Source: Actinoplanes sichuanensis (GTDB lineage: Bacteria; Actinomycetota; Actinomycetes; Mycobacteriales; Micromonosporaceae). From it: a stretch of DNA of 64,000 nt. Both the position numbers and the translations under genes were made by a program. The notes beneath the pieces are model-generated. The model searched no databases, was not told where the DNA came from, and was given only the letters and a program-made list of their open reading frames with translations. The DNA lies in assembly GCF_033097365.1 (NCBI RefSeq), contig NZ_AP028461.1, forward strand, positions 7,378,001 through 7,442,000, written 5' to 3'. Of the stretch, positions 55,562-63,731 are shown piece by piece. How positions within the stretch are numbered: position 1 is the first letter of the stretch; every line of letters starts with the position of its first letter.

Positions 55562-55972
55562 ATGTGGAAGACGGCGGAACGGCAGGGACCGGTCGTGTTG
55601 CTGGTCGAGGACGACGAGGACCTGCGTGAGCTGACCATGCAGATGCTCGAGATGCGCGGCTTCTCGGTGCTGGCCGCGAAGGACCCGGTGGGCGCGCTCA
55701 TGACGTGCCGGGTGCACGACGGCACCATCGACGTGCTGCTGACCGACCTGGGGCTGCCGGGCGTCTCCGGCGGCGAGTTGTCCCGGTCGGCGGCGACGGT
55801 CCGACCCGGGATGCGGGTGGTCTACGTCTCCGGAGTGCCCGAGGAGATCGCCGTGAAACGCGGGCTGATCAAGGCGGGGTCGCCGTTCATCAGCAAGCCG
55901 TACACCGCGGACGTGCTGGCCGGCACCCTGCGATCGGTGCTGGCACAGACCTCTTCCACCACTGACCGGTAA
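55562..55972 (+). CDS. Single-domain response regulator
   Basis: The protein has 136 residues, with ATG 55562 preceded by ggagag (55552-55557). It is only a receiver: acidic residues E16/D17/D18, phosphoacceptor Asp62 in LLTDLGLPG, Ser in YVSGVP, Lys in FISKPY. There is no output domain, so it acts by protein contact or as a phosphate shuttle (CheY/Spo0F-like). Its position between the multi-PAS kinase and the Flp pilin gene invites the idea that it passes the signal to the Tad machinery, but no sequence feature proves that. Confidence 0.9.
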   Translation: MWKTAERQGPVVLLVEDDEDLRELTMQMLEMRGFSVLAAKDPVGALMTCRVHDGTIDVLLTDLGLPGVSGGELSRSAATVRPGMRVVYVSGVPEEIAVKRGLIKAGSPFISKPYTADVLAGTLRSVLAQTSSTTDR

Positions 55973-56071
55973 CTATCCCGCAACCGAGGCCGGCCTCATG
56001 GTTCCCCGGATACGTCCGATGAACAGGGCAACGGCCACCAGGGAGGGTGGCCCCTTGAGTGAGGACCGGCC

Positions 56072-56251
56072 ATGGAACAGTTCAAGCTGCTCATCGGATA
56101 CCTGCGTGCCAAGCACAGCTCCGACGAGGGTGCGACGATCGTCGAGTACTCGCTGCTCGTGGCTCTCATCGCAGTGGCGCTCATCGTCGGCCTGCAGGCC
56201 CTCGAGACCGACATCGCCGGCGTGCTCAAGAAGATCACCGACAACATCTAG
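56072..56251 (+). CDS. flp: Flp-type prepilin
   Basis: The protein has 59 residues and was missed by a length cutoff of 60. ATG 56072 has gagga (56061-56065) six bases upstream. The leader ends DEG and the prepilin cleavage site is Gly20-Ala21, followed by TIVEYSLLVALIAVALIVG. Glu at +5 and Tyr at +6 are the Flp signature, with one hydrophobic helix. The mature pilin is about 39 residues (to DNI), normal for Flp. It is the major structural subunit of the Tad pilus encoded downstream. Confidence 0.93.
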   Translation: MEQFKLLIGYLRAKHSSDEGATIVEYSLLVALIAVALIVGLQALETDIAGVLKKITDNI

Positions 56252-56264
56252 CGGTTCCCGGTCG

Positions 56265-56666
56265 TTGGTCGGCCCGTCGTCCGAGGACGGGGCGGCGATC
56301 GTCGAGATGGCGATCGTGCTCCCCGTCCTGTTGCTGATCCTCTTCGGGATCATCGACATGGGCCGACTCCTTCAACAGCACATCCAGCTCACCGCGGCGG
56401 CCCGCGAGGGTGCCCGGCTGGGTGCGCTCAACGGCACCGTCGCCGAGGTCAAGACCAAGATCACCTCGGTGGTGGGTACGGGTGTCACGCTCACCTACCC
56501 CACCACCAACGGGGTCACCGTCTGCGCCGCCTCGTCACCGGCGGGCACCGACTCGGTGGTCAACGTCCAGCGCGTCTTCCAGCCGGCGACCCCGCTGATG
56601 GCGTGGATCGCGCGCACCACCCCGGTCACCATCACCGCCAAGGGTGTGATGTCGTGCCTCGGCTGA
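56265..56666 (+). CDS. TadE-like pseudopilin
   Basis: The protein has about 133 residues. The start is uncertain: TTG 56265 lies 13 bases after the flp stop and puts a prepilin-like site near the N-terminus (EDG-AAIVEMAIVLPVL), with Glu at +5. A single membrane helix is followed by DMGRLLQQHIQLTAAAREGARLG, the TadE family core. An extracytoplasmic tail has two Cys (VCAAS and SCLG) that may form a disulfide. TadE-type minor pilins are processed by the same peptidase as Flp. It lies between flp and cpaB in the pilus operon. Confidence 0.85.
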   Translation: MVGPSSEDGAAIVEMAIVLPVLLLILFGIIDMGRLLQQHIQLTAAAREGARLGALNGTVAEVKTKITSVVGTGVTLTYPTTNGVTVCAASSPAGTDSVVNVQRVFQPATPLMAWIARTTPVTITAKGVMSCLG

Positions 56667-56688
56667 CGTCGCGCGGGGTGGTGGCGCC

Positions 56689-57471
56689 GTGCGGCGGCGC
56701 GTCCTGATCCTGCTCGCCGCCCTCCTGCTGGCGGTGATGAGCGGGACGGCCCTGCTGTCGTACCTGCACAGCGCGGACCGCCGGGCGGTCGAGGGCAAAC
56801 AGGGTGTCTGGGTGCTCGTCGCCGGCCGGCACGTGCCGGCCGGCACCCCCGGTGCCGAGGTGCGCAAACTCACCGACCGCATCCTGGTGCCGGCCGAGAC
56901 CGTGCCGGACGGCGCCCTGACCGGCTGGGACTCCGCGCTCGACGAACTGCGCCTGTCCGCCCCGCTGGAGACCAGCCAGCTGCTGCTGCGGCCGCTGTTC
57001 CAGATGCCGACGCCGGAGCCCTCCGCGTCGCGGCGGATCACCGTGCCCGCCGACCGACTCGCGGTCACCGTCGCGCTGAGCATCGCGCCCCAGGTCGCCG
57101 GGGACGTCAGCGCGGGCGACGACGTCACCGTCTACGCCAGCTGCCCGCTCGAACCCAAGGACACCGACCCGCCGCCGCGGACCCGGGCGCTGCTGCCGCG
57201 TACCCGGGTGATCGTGATCGGCGAGGCGCCCGAAACGGTCGTGGTGCATCCGTCGGCGTCGGCCTCGCACCAGGCGGAGATCCTGAACGCGCCGAGCGGC
57301 GGGCAGGCCGGCATCGGTGAGCGGTACACGGTCACCCTCGCGGTCGGGCCGAAGGACGCTCAGCGGCTGGTGCACGCGTCCCGCTACTGCTCGCTCTACC
57401 TGGCCCTGCTGGGCGCCACGGTCACCGTCACCCCGGGCGGCGGCGTCGACACCGACGGGTTGTACCGATGA
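56689..57471 (+). CDS. cpaB: CpaB/RcpC-like pilus assembly protein
   Basis: The protein has 260 residues. One N-terminal membrane helix (RVLILLAALLLAVMSG) is followed by an SAF-like domain, VWVLVAGRHVPAGTPGAEV (about 40-58). The second half (about 110-250) is beta-rich, with ITVPADRLAVTVALS and DDVTVYAS, as in CpaB. In Gram-negative cells CpaB lies near the secretin; actinomycetes lack one, so here it probably works at the outer membrane face or in the wall. The start is GTG 56689, 22 bp after tadE. The stop overlaps the cpaE start (ATGA). Confidence 0.85.
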   Translation: MRRRVLILLAALLLAVMSGTALLSYLHSADRRAVEGKQGVWVLVAGRHVPAGTPGAEVRKLTDRILVPAETVPDGALTGWDSALDELRLSAPLETSQLLLRPLFQMPTPEPSASRRITVPADRLAVTVALSIAPQVAGDVSAGDDVTVYASCPLEPKDTDPPPRTRALLPRTRVIVIGEAPETVVVHPSASASHQAEILNAPSGGQAGIGERYTVTLAVGPKDAQRLVHASRYCSLYLALLGATVTVTPGGGVDTDGLYR

Positions 57472-58649
57472 CCCTCTACGTCTACGTCGAACCCGACGAG
57501 GCCCGGCGCGCCGAGGTCGGGCCGGCCTTTCGCGAGGTCGGCTGCACCATGCTGGCCACGATGGGCGACCTGGAGACGCACCTGCCGCGCTATCCGGAGA
57601 CGATCCTGGTGATCCTCGGCGCGACCGTGGACCTGGGTGAGGCACTGATGTTCACCGCGTACCAGCGGCTCCAGCGCCCGCTGATCGGTGTGGTGCTGAT
57701 CCGCCGGACACTAGAGCCCGCGGTGGTGCTGGACTGCCTGCGCTCCGGGGTGCGCGAGATCGTCGAGGAGGCGGACCACGACGGGCTGCGGGCCGCCACG
57801 ATCCGGTCGATCGACCTGTCCAAGGCGCTCAGCAGCACCCTGCGTGGCACCACCGAGCAGGCCCCGTACGCCCGGGTGGTCACCGTCTTCGCCGGCAAGG
57901 GCGGCTGCGGCCGCAGTACGGTCGCCGCGAACCTGGCGGTGGCCCTCGCCGGCGGCGGTCGCCGGGTGCTGCTCATCGACCTCGACCTGCAGTTCGGCGA
58001 CGTCGCGATCATGTTGCGGCTCTCCCCGGAGCGCAACATCACCGGTGGCCTGTCGATGAGCGGGCGCCTGGACGAACCGGGGCTCCGGTCGATCGTCGCC
58101 GGCCACCGCAGCGGCCTGGACGCGCTCCTCGCCCCGCCCAGCCCGGCCGAGGGCGAACGGATCAGCCGCGAGTTCGTGGTGGAGGTCCTGGACGTGGCCC
58201 GCCCGGCGTACGACTTCATCGTGGTGGACACCCCGGCCGTGGTGACCGACCAGGTGCTCGCCGCCCTGGACATGTCCGACTGGTTCATCCCGATCGTCAC
58301 CCCGGACCTGCCGGCGCTGAAGTCGGTCCGGCTCACCTCGGAGATGTTCGACCTGCTGGACTATCCGAAGGACCGCCGGCTGCTGGTGTTCAACCGGGCC
58401 AACACCGAGGTGGGACTGAGTGTCTCCGACGTCGAGGCGGCGGTCGGCATGCCGTTCGCGGTGCGGGTGCCGTCCAGCCGGGACGTGCCGGTCTCGGTCA
58501 ACCAGGGCGAGCCGCTCACCATGACCGACCCGTTGCATCCGGTGAGCCGGGCCATCCGGCAGCTCGCCGACCGGTGCGCCGGCATCGAGACGGCGCCCGT
58601 CCGGCGCCGCGGGCTGTTCGGCTTCGGCCGGCGGAAGGACCGGGGATGA
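57468..58649 (+). CDS. cpaE: CpaE/TadZ-like ATPase with altered Walker A
   Basis: The protein has 393 residues. The N-terminal receiver-like domain (about 1-125) lacks a full phosphorylation triad. The ParA/MinD-type domain has the deviant Walker A as AGKGGCGRST (142-151). The first Lys (144) is kept, but the usual Lys of GKS/T is Arg149. The switch I/Walker A' Asp is in LLIDLDLQFGD and Walker B is FIVVDTPA. TadZ/CpaE proteins position the pilus machine at the cell pole or membrane, and many have degraded nucleotide sites, so this copy may bind ATP weakly. It overlaps cpaB and tadA by four bases each. Confidence 0.9.
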   Translation: MTLYVYVEPDEARRAEVGPAFREVGCTMLATMGDLETHLPRYPETILVILGATVDLGEALMFTAYQRLQRPLIGVVLIRRTLEPAVVLDCLRSGVREIVEEADHDGLRAATIRSIDLSKALSSTLRGTTEQAPYARVVTVFAGKGGCGRSTVAANLAVALAGGGRRVLLIDLDLQFGDVAIMLRLSPERNITGGLSMSGRLDEPGLRSIVAGHRSGLDALLAPPSPAEGERISREFVVEVLDVARPAYDFIVVDTPAVVTDQVLAALDMSDWFIPIVTPDLPALKSVRLTSEMFDLLDYPKDRRLLVFNRANTEVGLSVSDVEAAVGMPFAVRVPSSRDVPVSVNQGEPLTMTDPLHPVSRAIRQLADRCAGIETAPVRRRGLFGFGRRKDRG

Positions 58650-59992
58650 GCCTGTCCGCGCGGCTCGCCGCCGCCAAGAACCTGCAGGCGGCCCGCTCGG
58701 CGGCGCCCACCGAGCGGGTGGCGCCGGGATCCGACCAGGTGAACGAGGTACGGCTACGCATCCAACGCCGGCTGGCCGACGAACTCGGCCCCACCCTGTA
58801 CGGCAACGACCGCGACCGCGCCGACGACCTGGACTCCCGCGTCCGGGACGGCCTGAACGAGCTGCTGGCCCGGGAGGAGACCCCGCTCTCCGGCGCCGAC
58901 CGGGCCCGGATCGTCCGCGAGGTGGTCGACGAGGTGCTCGGGCACGGGCCGATCGAGTCGCTGCTGCGCGACCAGTCGGTCACCGAGGTGATGGTGAACG
59001 GGCCGCACGCGGTGTTCGTCGAACGGTTCGGCCGGATCGAGCGGGTGGCGGCCGAGTTCGACGACGAGGCGCACCTGCGCCGGATCATCGACCGGATCTG
59101 CTCCCGGGTGGGGCGCCGGGTCGACGAGGCGAGCCCGATGGTCGACGCCCGCCTGCCGGACGGGAGCCGGGTCAACGCGATCGTGCCGCCGATCGCGTTG
59201 GACGGCTCGTCGCTGACCATCCGCAAGTTCGCCTCGGTCCCGCTGACCGTCGGTGACCTGCTCAGCTACGGCACCCTGAACCGCAACGCGGCCGAGTTCC
59301 TGGAGGGCTGCGTCCGTGGGCGGCGCAACGTCGTGGTGAGCGGCGGCACCGGCTCCGGCAAGACCACCATCCTCAACGTGCTGTCCGGGTTCGTGCCGGC
59401 CGACGAGCGGATCGTCACCATCGAGGACGCCGCCGAGCTCCAGCTCGCCCAGGAGCACGTGGTCCGGCTGGAGTCGCGGCCGGCGAACTCCGAGGGCCGC
59501 GGCACGATCACCACCCGCGAACTGGTCCGCAACGCGCTGCGGATGCGGCCGGACCGGATCGTCGTCGGCGAGGTCCGGGACAGCGCCGCCCTGGACATGT
59601 TGCAGGCCATGAACACCGGCCACGACGGCTCGCTGACCACGCTGCACGCCAACTCGCCGCGAGACGCGCTCTCCCGGATGGAGACGATGGTGCTGATGGC
59701 CGGCATGGACCTGCCGAGCCGCGCGATCCGCGACCAGATCGCCTCCGCCGTCGACCTGATCCTGCAGGTCAACCGGTTCAAGGACGGCACCCGCAAGGTC
59801 ACCCACATCACCGAGGTGGTGGGCATGGAGGGCGACATCGTCACCCTCCAGGACATCTTCCTGTACGAGTACGCCTCGGACGCCCGCGGCGGCCGACTGA
59901 AGGCGACCGGCGTCCGGCCGAATTTCCTCGACGCGCTGGCACCGTACGGGGTGGTCCTGCAACCGGCACTGTTCGCGGGCCGCGGATGGTGA
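58646..59992 (+). CDS. tadA: TadA/CpaF secretion ATPase
   Basis: The protein has 448 residues. ATG 58646 overlaps the cpaE stop (ATGA). The N-terminal helical domain (about 1-150) is followed by the RecA-like core. Walker A is GGTGSGKTT with Lys239, an Asp box ERIVTIEDAAELQL follows, then Walker B RPDRIVVGEVRD and the His box GHDGSLTTLHAN. All catalytic elements of the type II/IV hexameric ATPases are intact. It drives assembly and perhaps retraction of the Flp pilus from the cytoplasmic face. The tadB start lies inside its last codons (7 bp overlap). Confidence 0.95.
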   Translation: MSLSARLAAAKNLQAARSAAPTERVAPGSDQVNEVRLRIQRRLADELGPTLYGNDRDRADDLDSRVRDGLNELLAREETPLSGADRARIVREVVDEVLGHGPIESLLRDQSVTEVMVNGPHAVFVERFGRIERVAAEFDDEAHLRRIIDRICSRVGRRVDEASPMVDARLPDGSRVNAIVPPIALDGSSLTIRKFASVPLTVGDLLSYGTLNRNAAEFLEGCVRGRRNVVVSGGTGSGKTTILNVLSGFVPADERIVTIEDAAELQLAQEHVVRLESRPANSEGRGTITTRELVRNALRMRPDRIVVGEVRDSAALDMLQAMNTGHDGSLTTLHANSPRDALSRMETMVLMAGMDLPSRAIRDQIASAVDLILQVNRFKDGTRKVTHITEVVGMEGDIVTLQDIFLYEYASDARGGRLKATGVRPNFLDALAPYGVVLQPALFAGRGW

Positions 59993-60948
59993 TCCTGGTG
60001 ATGGTCCTCGTGTTCGGGGGCGGCGCCGCGTTCCTCGCCGGATACGCGGCCATCGACGCGGTGTTCGGGCGCACCCCGATCCAGCGCCGACTGGCCGTGC
60101 TCCGCCGGTTCTCGGTGCGCACCCCGGACGAGGGCGTTCCGGTCACCCGCCGGTTGATGGTGACGGCCGGGCGTCGGCTGGAGGCGGTCCCGATGCTGGC
60201 CCGGTTGGCCGCCCGGGACGAGGCGATGCTCGACCGGCTGGGCGGCGGCCTGCGCCCGGCCGAGTGGCTGGCGGTCCGCCTGGCCGCCGGCACGCTGCTC
60301 GCGGTCGCCGCGACGGCCTTGCTGCCGTGGCCGTTCGCCCTGGTCATCGGGATGCTCGTCGGCTACCTGGGCGCCGGGGCGGTGCTGCGGTCACGGGTCC
60401 AGCGGCGGGAGCGGCAGTTCGGCGACGACCTGCCCGGTGCCCTCAACCTGATGACCAGTTCGCTGCGGGCCGGTTTCACCCTCCACCAGTCCCTGGAGGC
60501 GGCGGTCCGCGACGACAACGGCCCGGTCGCCGCCGAGCTCCGGCGGGCGCTGGCCGAGACCCGGATCGGCGGCAGTTTCGAGGACGCCCTGGAACGGGTC
60601 GGCGAGCGGATGCGCAGCCCGGAGATGGTGTGGCTGGTGATGGCCCTGCGGCTGCAACGCGAGGTGGGCGGCAGCCTGGTCGACGTCATGCAGACCACCG
60701 CCGACACGATGCGCGAGCGCGCCTACATCAAACGGCACGTGCGGGCGCTGTCCGGGGAGGGCCGGATCTCGGCGTGGGTGCTGGGCAGCATGCCGCTGCT
60801 CACCGCGCTCGGCATCCAGCTCGTCCAACCGGGCTACCTGCGGCCGCTCTACACCACCCCGACCGGGCTGATCCTGCTCGCGATCGCCGTCCTCGGCATG
60901 GTCGTCGGTGGGTTCTGGCTGCGGGCGGTCGTCCGGGTGGAGGTCTGA
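59986..60948 (+). CDS. tadB: TadB inner-membrane platform protein
   Basis: The protein has 320 residues with T2SSF-type organisation: one membrane segment at the N-terminus, two central (about 95-135) and two at the end. The cytoplasmic GspF-like helical domain (about 145-260) has LPGALNLMTSSLRAGFTLHQSLEAA and MALRLQREVGGSLVDVM. It forms the membrane base, with TadC, for the pilus ATPase. ATG 59986 overlaps tadA; tadC follows one base after its stop. Confidence 0.93.
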   Translation: MVILVMVLVFGGGAAFLAGYAAIDAVFGRTPIQRRLAVLRRFSVRTPDEGVPVTRRLMVTAGRRLEAVPMLARLAARDEAMLDRLGGGLRPAEWLAVRLAAGTLLAVAATALLPWPFALVIGMLVGYLGAGAVLRSRVQRRERQFGDDLPGALNLMTSSLRAGFTLHQSLEAAVRDDNGPVAAELRRALAETRIGGSFEDALERVGERMRSPEMVWLVMALRLQREVGGSLVDVMQTTADTMRERAYIKRHVRALSGEGRISAWVLGSMPLLTALGIQLVQPGYLRPLYTTPTGLILLAIAVLGMVVGGFWLRAVVRVEV

Positions 60949-60949
60949 G

Positions 60950-61867
60950 GTGGGCGCCGGGCTGGTCGCGATCCTCGCGGTGACCGGGCTGGCCGGGGCG
61001 ATCCTTCTGGTCGCGGTGGCGTTCACGGTGCCGGAGATCCGACGTGACCGGGTGATGCGTACGCTCGCCGTCTTCACCGGCCATCCGGACGCCGACCAGG
61101 GCCGGCACCAGGCCGTCGAGGAGAACGGCCGGATGGGCCGGATCGCCGACCGGCTCGGCGCGCTACTCACCCCACCCGGCGACCGGGACCGGCTGAACCG
61201 GATGCTGGAGATGGCGGGCAACCCGGCCGACTGGCCGATGCCACGGATCATCCGGGCCCGACCGGCCGCGATGGTGGTGGTGTCGCTGCTGCTCGCGGCG
61301 ACCGGCAACGCGCTGAAGGGGCGGCCGGGCCTGATCGGCGGCGCGATCCTCGGGCTGGCGGCCGGGGCGTTCCTGCCGTTGCTGCTGCTCTGGAACGCGT
61401 CGATCAAACGGCAGGAGGCCATCCAGCGGTCGCTGCCGGACGTGATGGACGTGATGGTGATCGGGGTGGAGGCCGGGCTCGGCCTGGACTCGGCGATGGA
61501 CCAGGTGGCCCGCAGCACCCGGGGGCCGATGGCCGACGAACTGCACCGGGTACTGCAGGAGATGCGGCTCGGGGTGGCCCGGTCCGAGGCTCTCCGGGCG
61601 CTTGCCGGGCGTACCACCGTGCGAGATCTGAAACGTCTCGTCACGGCTCTCATCCAGGCCGGTGAACTGGGCATCTCGGTGGCGCCGATCATGCGGGAGC
61701 ACGCTCAGGAGCAGCGGGTCCGACGACGGCAGCGGGCCGAGGAGGCGGCCCAGAAGGTGCCGGTGAAGATGCTCTTCCCGATCCTGTTCTGCATGTTCCC
61801 GGTGATCTTCGTGGTGATCATCGGACCGGCCGTGCTGCAGCTGCTCAAAACGTTCGAGGAGCACTAA
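60950..61867 (+). CDS. tadC: TadC inner-membrane platform protein
   Basis: The protein has 305 residues, GTG 60950, starting one base after the tadB stop. Its T2SSF domain (about 160-285) includes LPDVMDVMVIGVEAGLGLDSAMDQV, LIQAGELGISVAPIMREHAQEQR and a final membrane helix MLFPILFCMFPVIFVVI, the TadC pattern. It completes the membrane platform. It is the last pilus gene; the sensor kinase follows after 31 bp in the same direction, so read-through is possible. No prepilin peptidase follows. Confidence 0.92.
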   Translation: MGAGLVAILAVTGLAGAILLVAVAFTVPEIRRDRVMRTLAVFTGHPDADQGRHQAVEENGRMGRIADRLGALLTPPGDRDRLNRMLEMAGNPADWPMPRIIRARPAAMVVVSLLLAATGNALKGRPGLIGGAILGLAAGAFLPLLLLWNASIKRQEAIQRSLPDVMDVMVIGVEAGLGLDSAMDQVARSTRGPMADELHRVLQEMRLGVARSEALRALAGRTTVRDLKRLVTALIQAGELGISVAPIMREHAQEQRVRRRQRAEEAAQKVPVKMLFPILFCMFPVIFVVIIGPAVLQLLKTFEEH

Positions 61868-61898
61868 GAACCGGGGGTACGGTGCCGAACGGTGGGTC

Positions 61899-63557
61899 GT
61901 GCTGACACTGGCCATCGAGCGTCCCGACGCGGAGTTCCAGCGGCTCGCGGCGCTGCACGAATATCAGCTGCTGGACGCCCCCGCGGACGACGAGCTGACC
62001 GCCGTCGTCCGGGTCGCCGCGATGGTCGCCGACGTGCCGACCGCGACCCTCAACCTGATCGACGAGAACCGGCAGTGTCAGCTCACCACCGTGGGTTTCC
62101 CGGGCGGCGACTCGGACCGCGGCGACTCGATGTGCGACATCGCGTTTCGGGACGGTCGGGTGGTCCACCTGCCCGATGCCCGGCTGAATCCGGTCTACGC
62201 GAGCACCCCGTGGGTGGACGGGCGGATGGCCAACGTCCGGTTCTACGCCTCCGCGCCGCTGATCAGCCCGGCCGGGTACGCGCTCGGCACCCTCTGTGTC
62301 TTCGACGAGGTGAGCAAGGCGCTGAGCCGTCGACAGATCGCCCGCCTGGAGGACCTCGCGGAGATCATCGTCGGGTTGTTCGAGCGCCGCCGGCAGGCCC
62401 GGATCAGCGCCGAACTCGCCCTGGAGACCGAGCGCAGCCACAAGTTCATCGAGACCCTGCTGGACACGGTCGACGTGGGGATCGCCGCGGCCGACGCCGA
62501 CGGGCGGCTCACCGTGCTGAACCGGGCGGTACGGCGCTGGGCCGGAGCCGGTGAGGACCTGACCACGCCGCTGGAGATCCTCGCGAACCGCTGCGAGCTG
62601 CTCGAGGCGGACGGGCTCACCCCGCTGTCACCGGACGAGACCCCGCTGTACCGGGCGCTGCGGGACCATCTGGTCGACGATGTGGAGTTCGTGCTGCGGA
62701 CCGCCGACGACTCCCGGCTCACGGTGACCGCGAACAGCCGCAGCATGGTCACCGACGACGGCGAGCGGGTCGGCGCGGTGGTGGCGTTCACCGACGTGAC
62801 CCGCGATCGGGAGCACCGGCAGACCATCGAGCGGGCGCACGCCGAGCTGCGGCTGGCGGTCAGCGACTTGGAACGCTCCAACGACGAGCTGGAGGGCTTC
62901 GCGGCGGCGGTCAGTCACGACCTGGTCCGGCCACTGGCCAGCGCCAGCGGCTTCCTGGAGATGTTCGGCCAGGTGTACGGCGACCAGCTCGACGAACGCG
63001 GCGCCAAGTGGGTGTCCGGCGCCGGTAGGGCCCTGGAACGGATGCAGCAGCTGGTCCGGGCACTACTCGACTACGCGCGGGCCGGGCACGCGCCGATCCG
63101 GGCGGTGCCGGTCGACCTGAACGAGGTGGTCGCCCAGGTGCTCGCCGACCTGCGTGACCACGCCGAGAGCGCGGGAGCCGCGATCACCGTCGGCGGGTCG
63201 CTGCCGTCCGTCGAGGGCGACCCGACCCTGCTGCGGCAGCTGCTCCAGAACCTGATCGACAACGCGATCAAGTACCGGCATCCGGACCGGGCGCCGGCCA
63301 TCGAGGTCGGCTGCGTGCCCGATCCCGCGGGCTGTGTGGTGTCGGTCGCCGACAACGGGCTGGGCATTCCACCGGAGCAGCGGGACCGGGTGTTCGACAT
63401 GTTCGCCCAGGTCGACCCGGAGTCCCGCAAGGGCCACGGCATCGGCCTGTCCACCTGCATGCGGATCGTCGAACGGCACGGTGGCCGGATCACCGTCGAC
63501 GAGTCACCGGCCGGCGGCACGGTCATCCGGCTGCACCTGCCCGGCACGAGTTGTTAG
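61899..63557 (+). CDS. GAF-PAS sensor histidine kinase
   Basis: The protein has 552 residues with a GTG start at 61899. An N-terminal GAF (about 10-165) begins FQRLAALHEYQLLDAPADDEL and has DRGDSMCDIAF, the GAF type common in phytochrome-like actinomycete kinases. A PAS domain (about 185-305) has DADGRLTVLNRAV. The kinase core has AAVSHDLVRPLASASGFLE with His340, N-box NLIDNAIKYR, DNGLGIP and GHGIGLSTCMRIV. There is no membrane span. It lies between the Tad operon and an OmpR-type regulator; no overlap proves a pair with either. Confidence 0.92.
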   Translation: MLTLAIERPDAEFQRLAALHEYQLLDAPADDELTAVVRVAAMVADVPTATLNLIDENRQCQLTTVGFPGGDSDRGDSMCDIAFRDGRVVHLPDARLNPVYASTPWVDGRMANVRFYASAPLISPAGYALGTLCVFDEVSKALSRRQIARLEDLAEIIVGLFERRRQARISAELALETERSHKFIETLLDTVDVGIAAADADGRLTVLNRAVRRWAGAGEDLTTPLEILANRCELLEADGLTPLSPDETPLYRALRDHLVDDVEFVLRTADDSRLTVTANSRSMVTDDGERVGAVVAFTDVTRDREHRQTIERAHAELRLAVSDLERSNDELEGFAAAVSHDLVRPLASASGFLEMFGQVYGDQLDERGAKWVSGAGRALERMQQLVRALLDYARAGHAPIRAVPVDLNEVVAQVLADLRDHAESAGAAITVGGSLPSVEGDPTLLRQLLQNLIDNAIKYRHPDRAPAIEVGCVPDPAGCVVSVADNGLGIPPEQRDRVFDMFAQVDPESRKGHGIGLSTCMRIVERHGGRITVDESPAGGTVIRLHLPGTSC

Positions 63558-63697
63558 CTACATGGCGGCGTGGCCGTGCCGCCGGTAGCCGATGAAGTCG
63601 ATGTGCCCCTTCGGTACCCGGACGACCCTGACCTAACCCCTGGCGAGCGTGCCAACGGTGTTCCGGCAGGGTCCCGCTGGAAACAATGGGCGGTTAC

Positions 63698-63714
63698 CGT
63701 TCGAACATCGAACG
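63698..63714. promoter_or_regulatory. Perfect dyad upstream of the response-regulator gene
   Basis: CGTTCGA (63698-63704) and TCGAACG (63708-63714) form a perfect 7-bp inverted repeat around ACA, ending 17 bp before the regulator start. It would suit a dimeric regulator, possibly self-control by the adjacent regulator, although OmpR-type proteins usually prefer direct repeats. The rest of the 174-bp gap shows nothing else clear. Confidence 0.45.
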
Positions 63715-63731
63715 AGGATGGGCGGACACCG

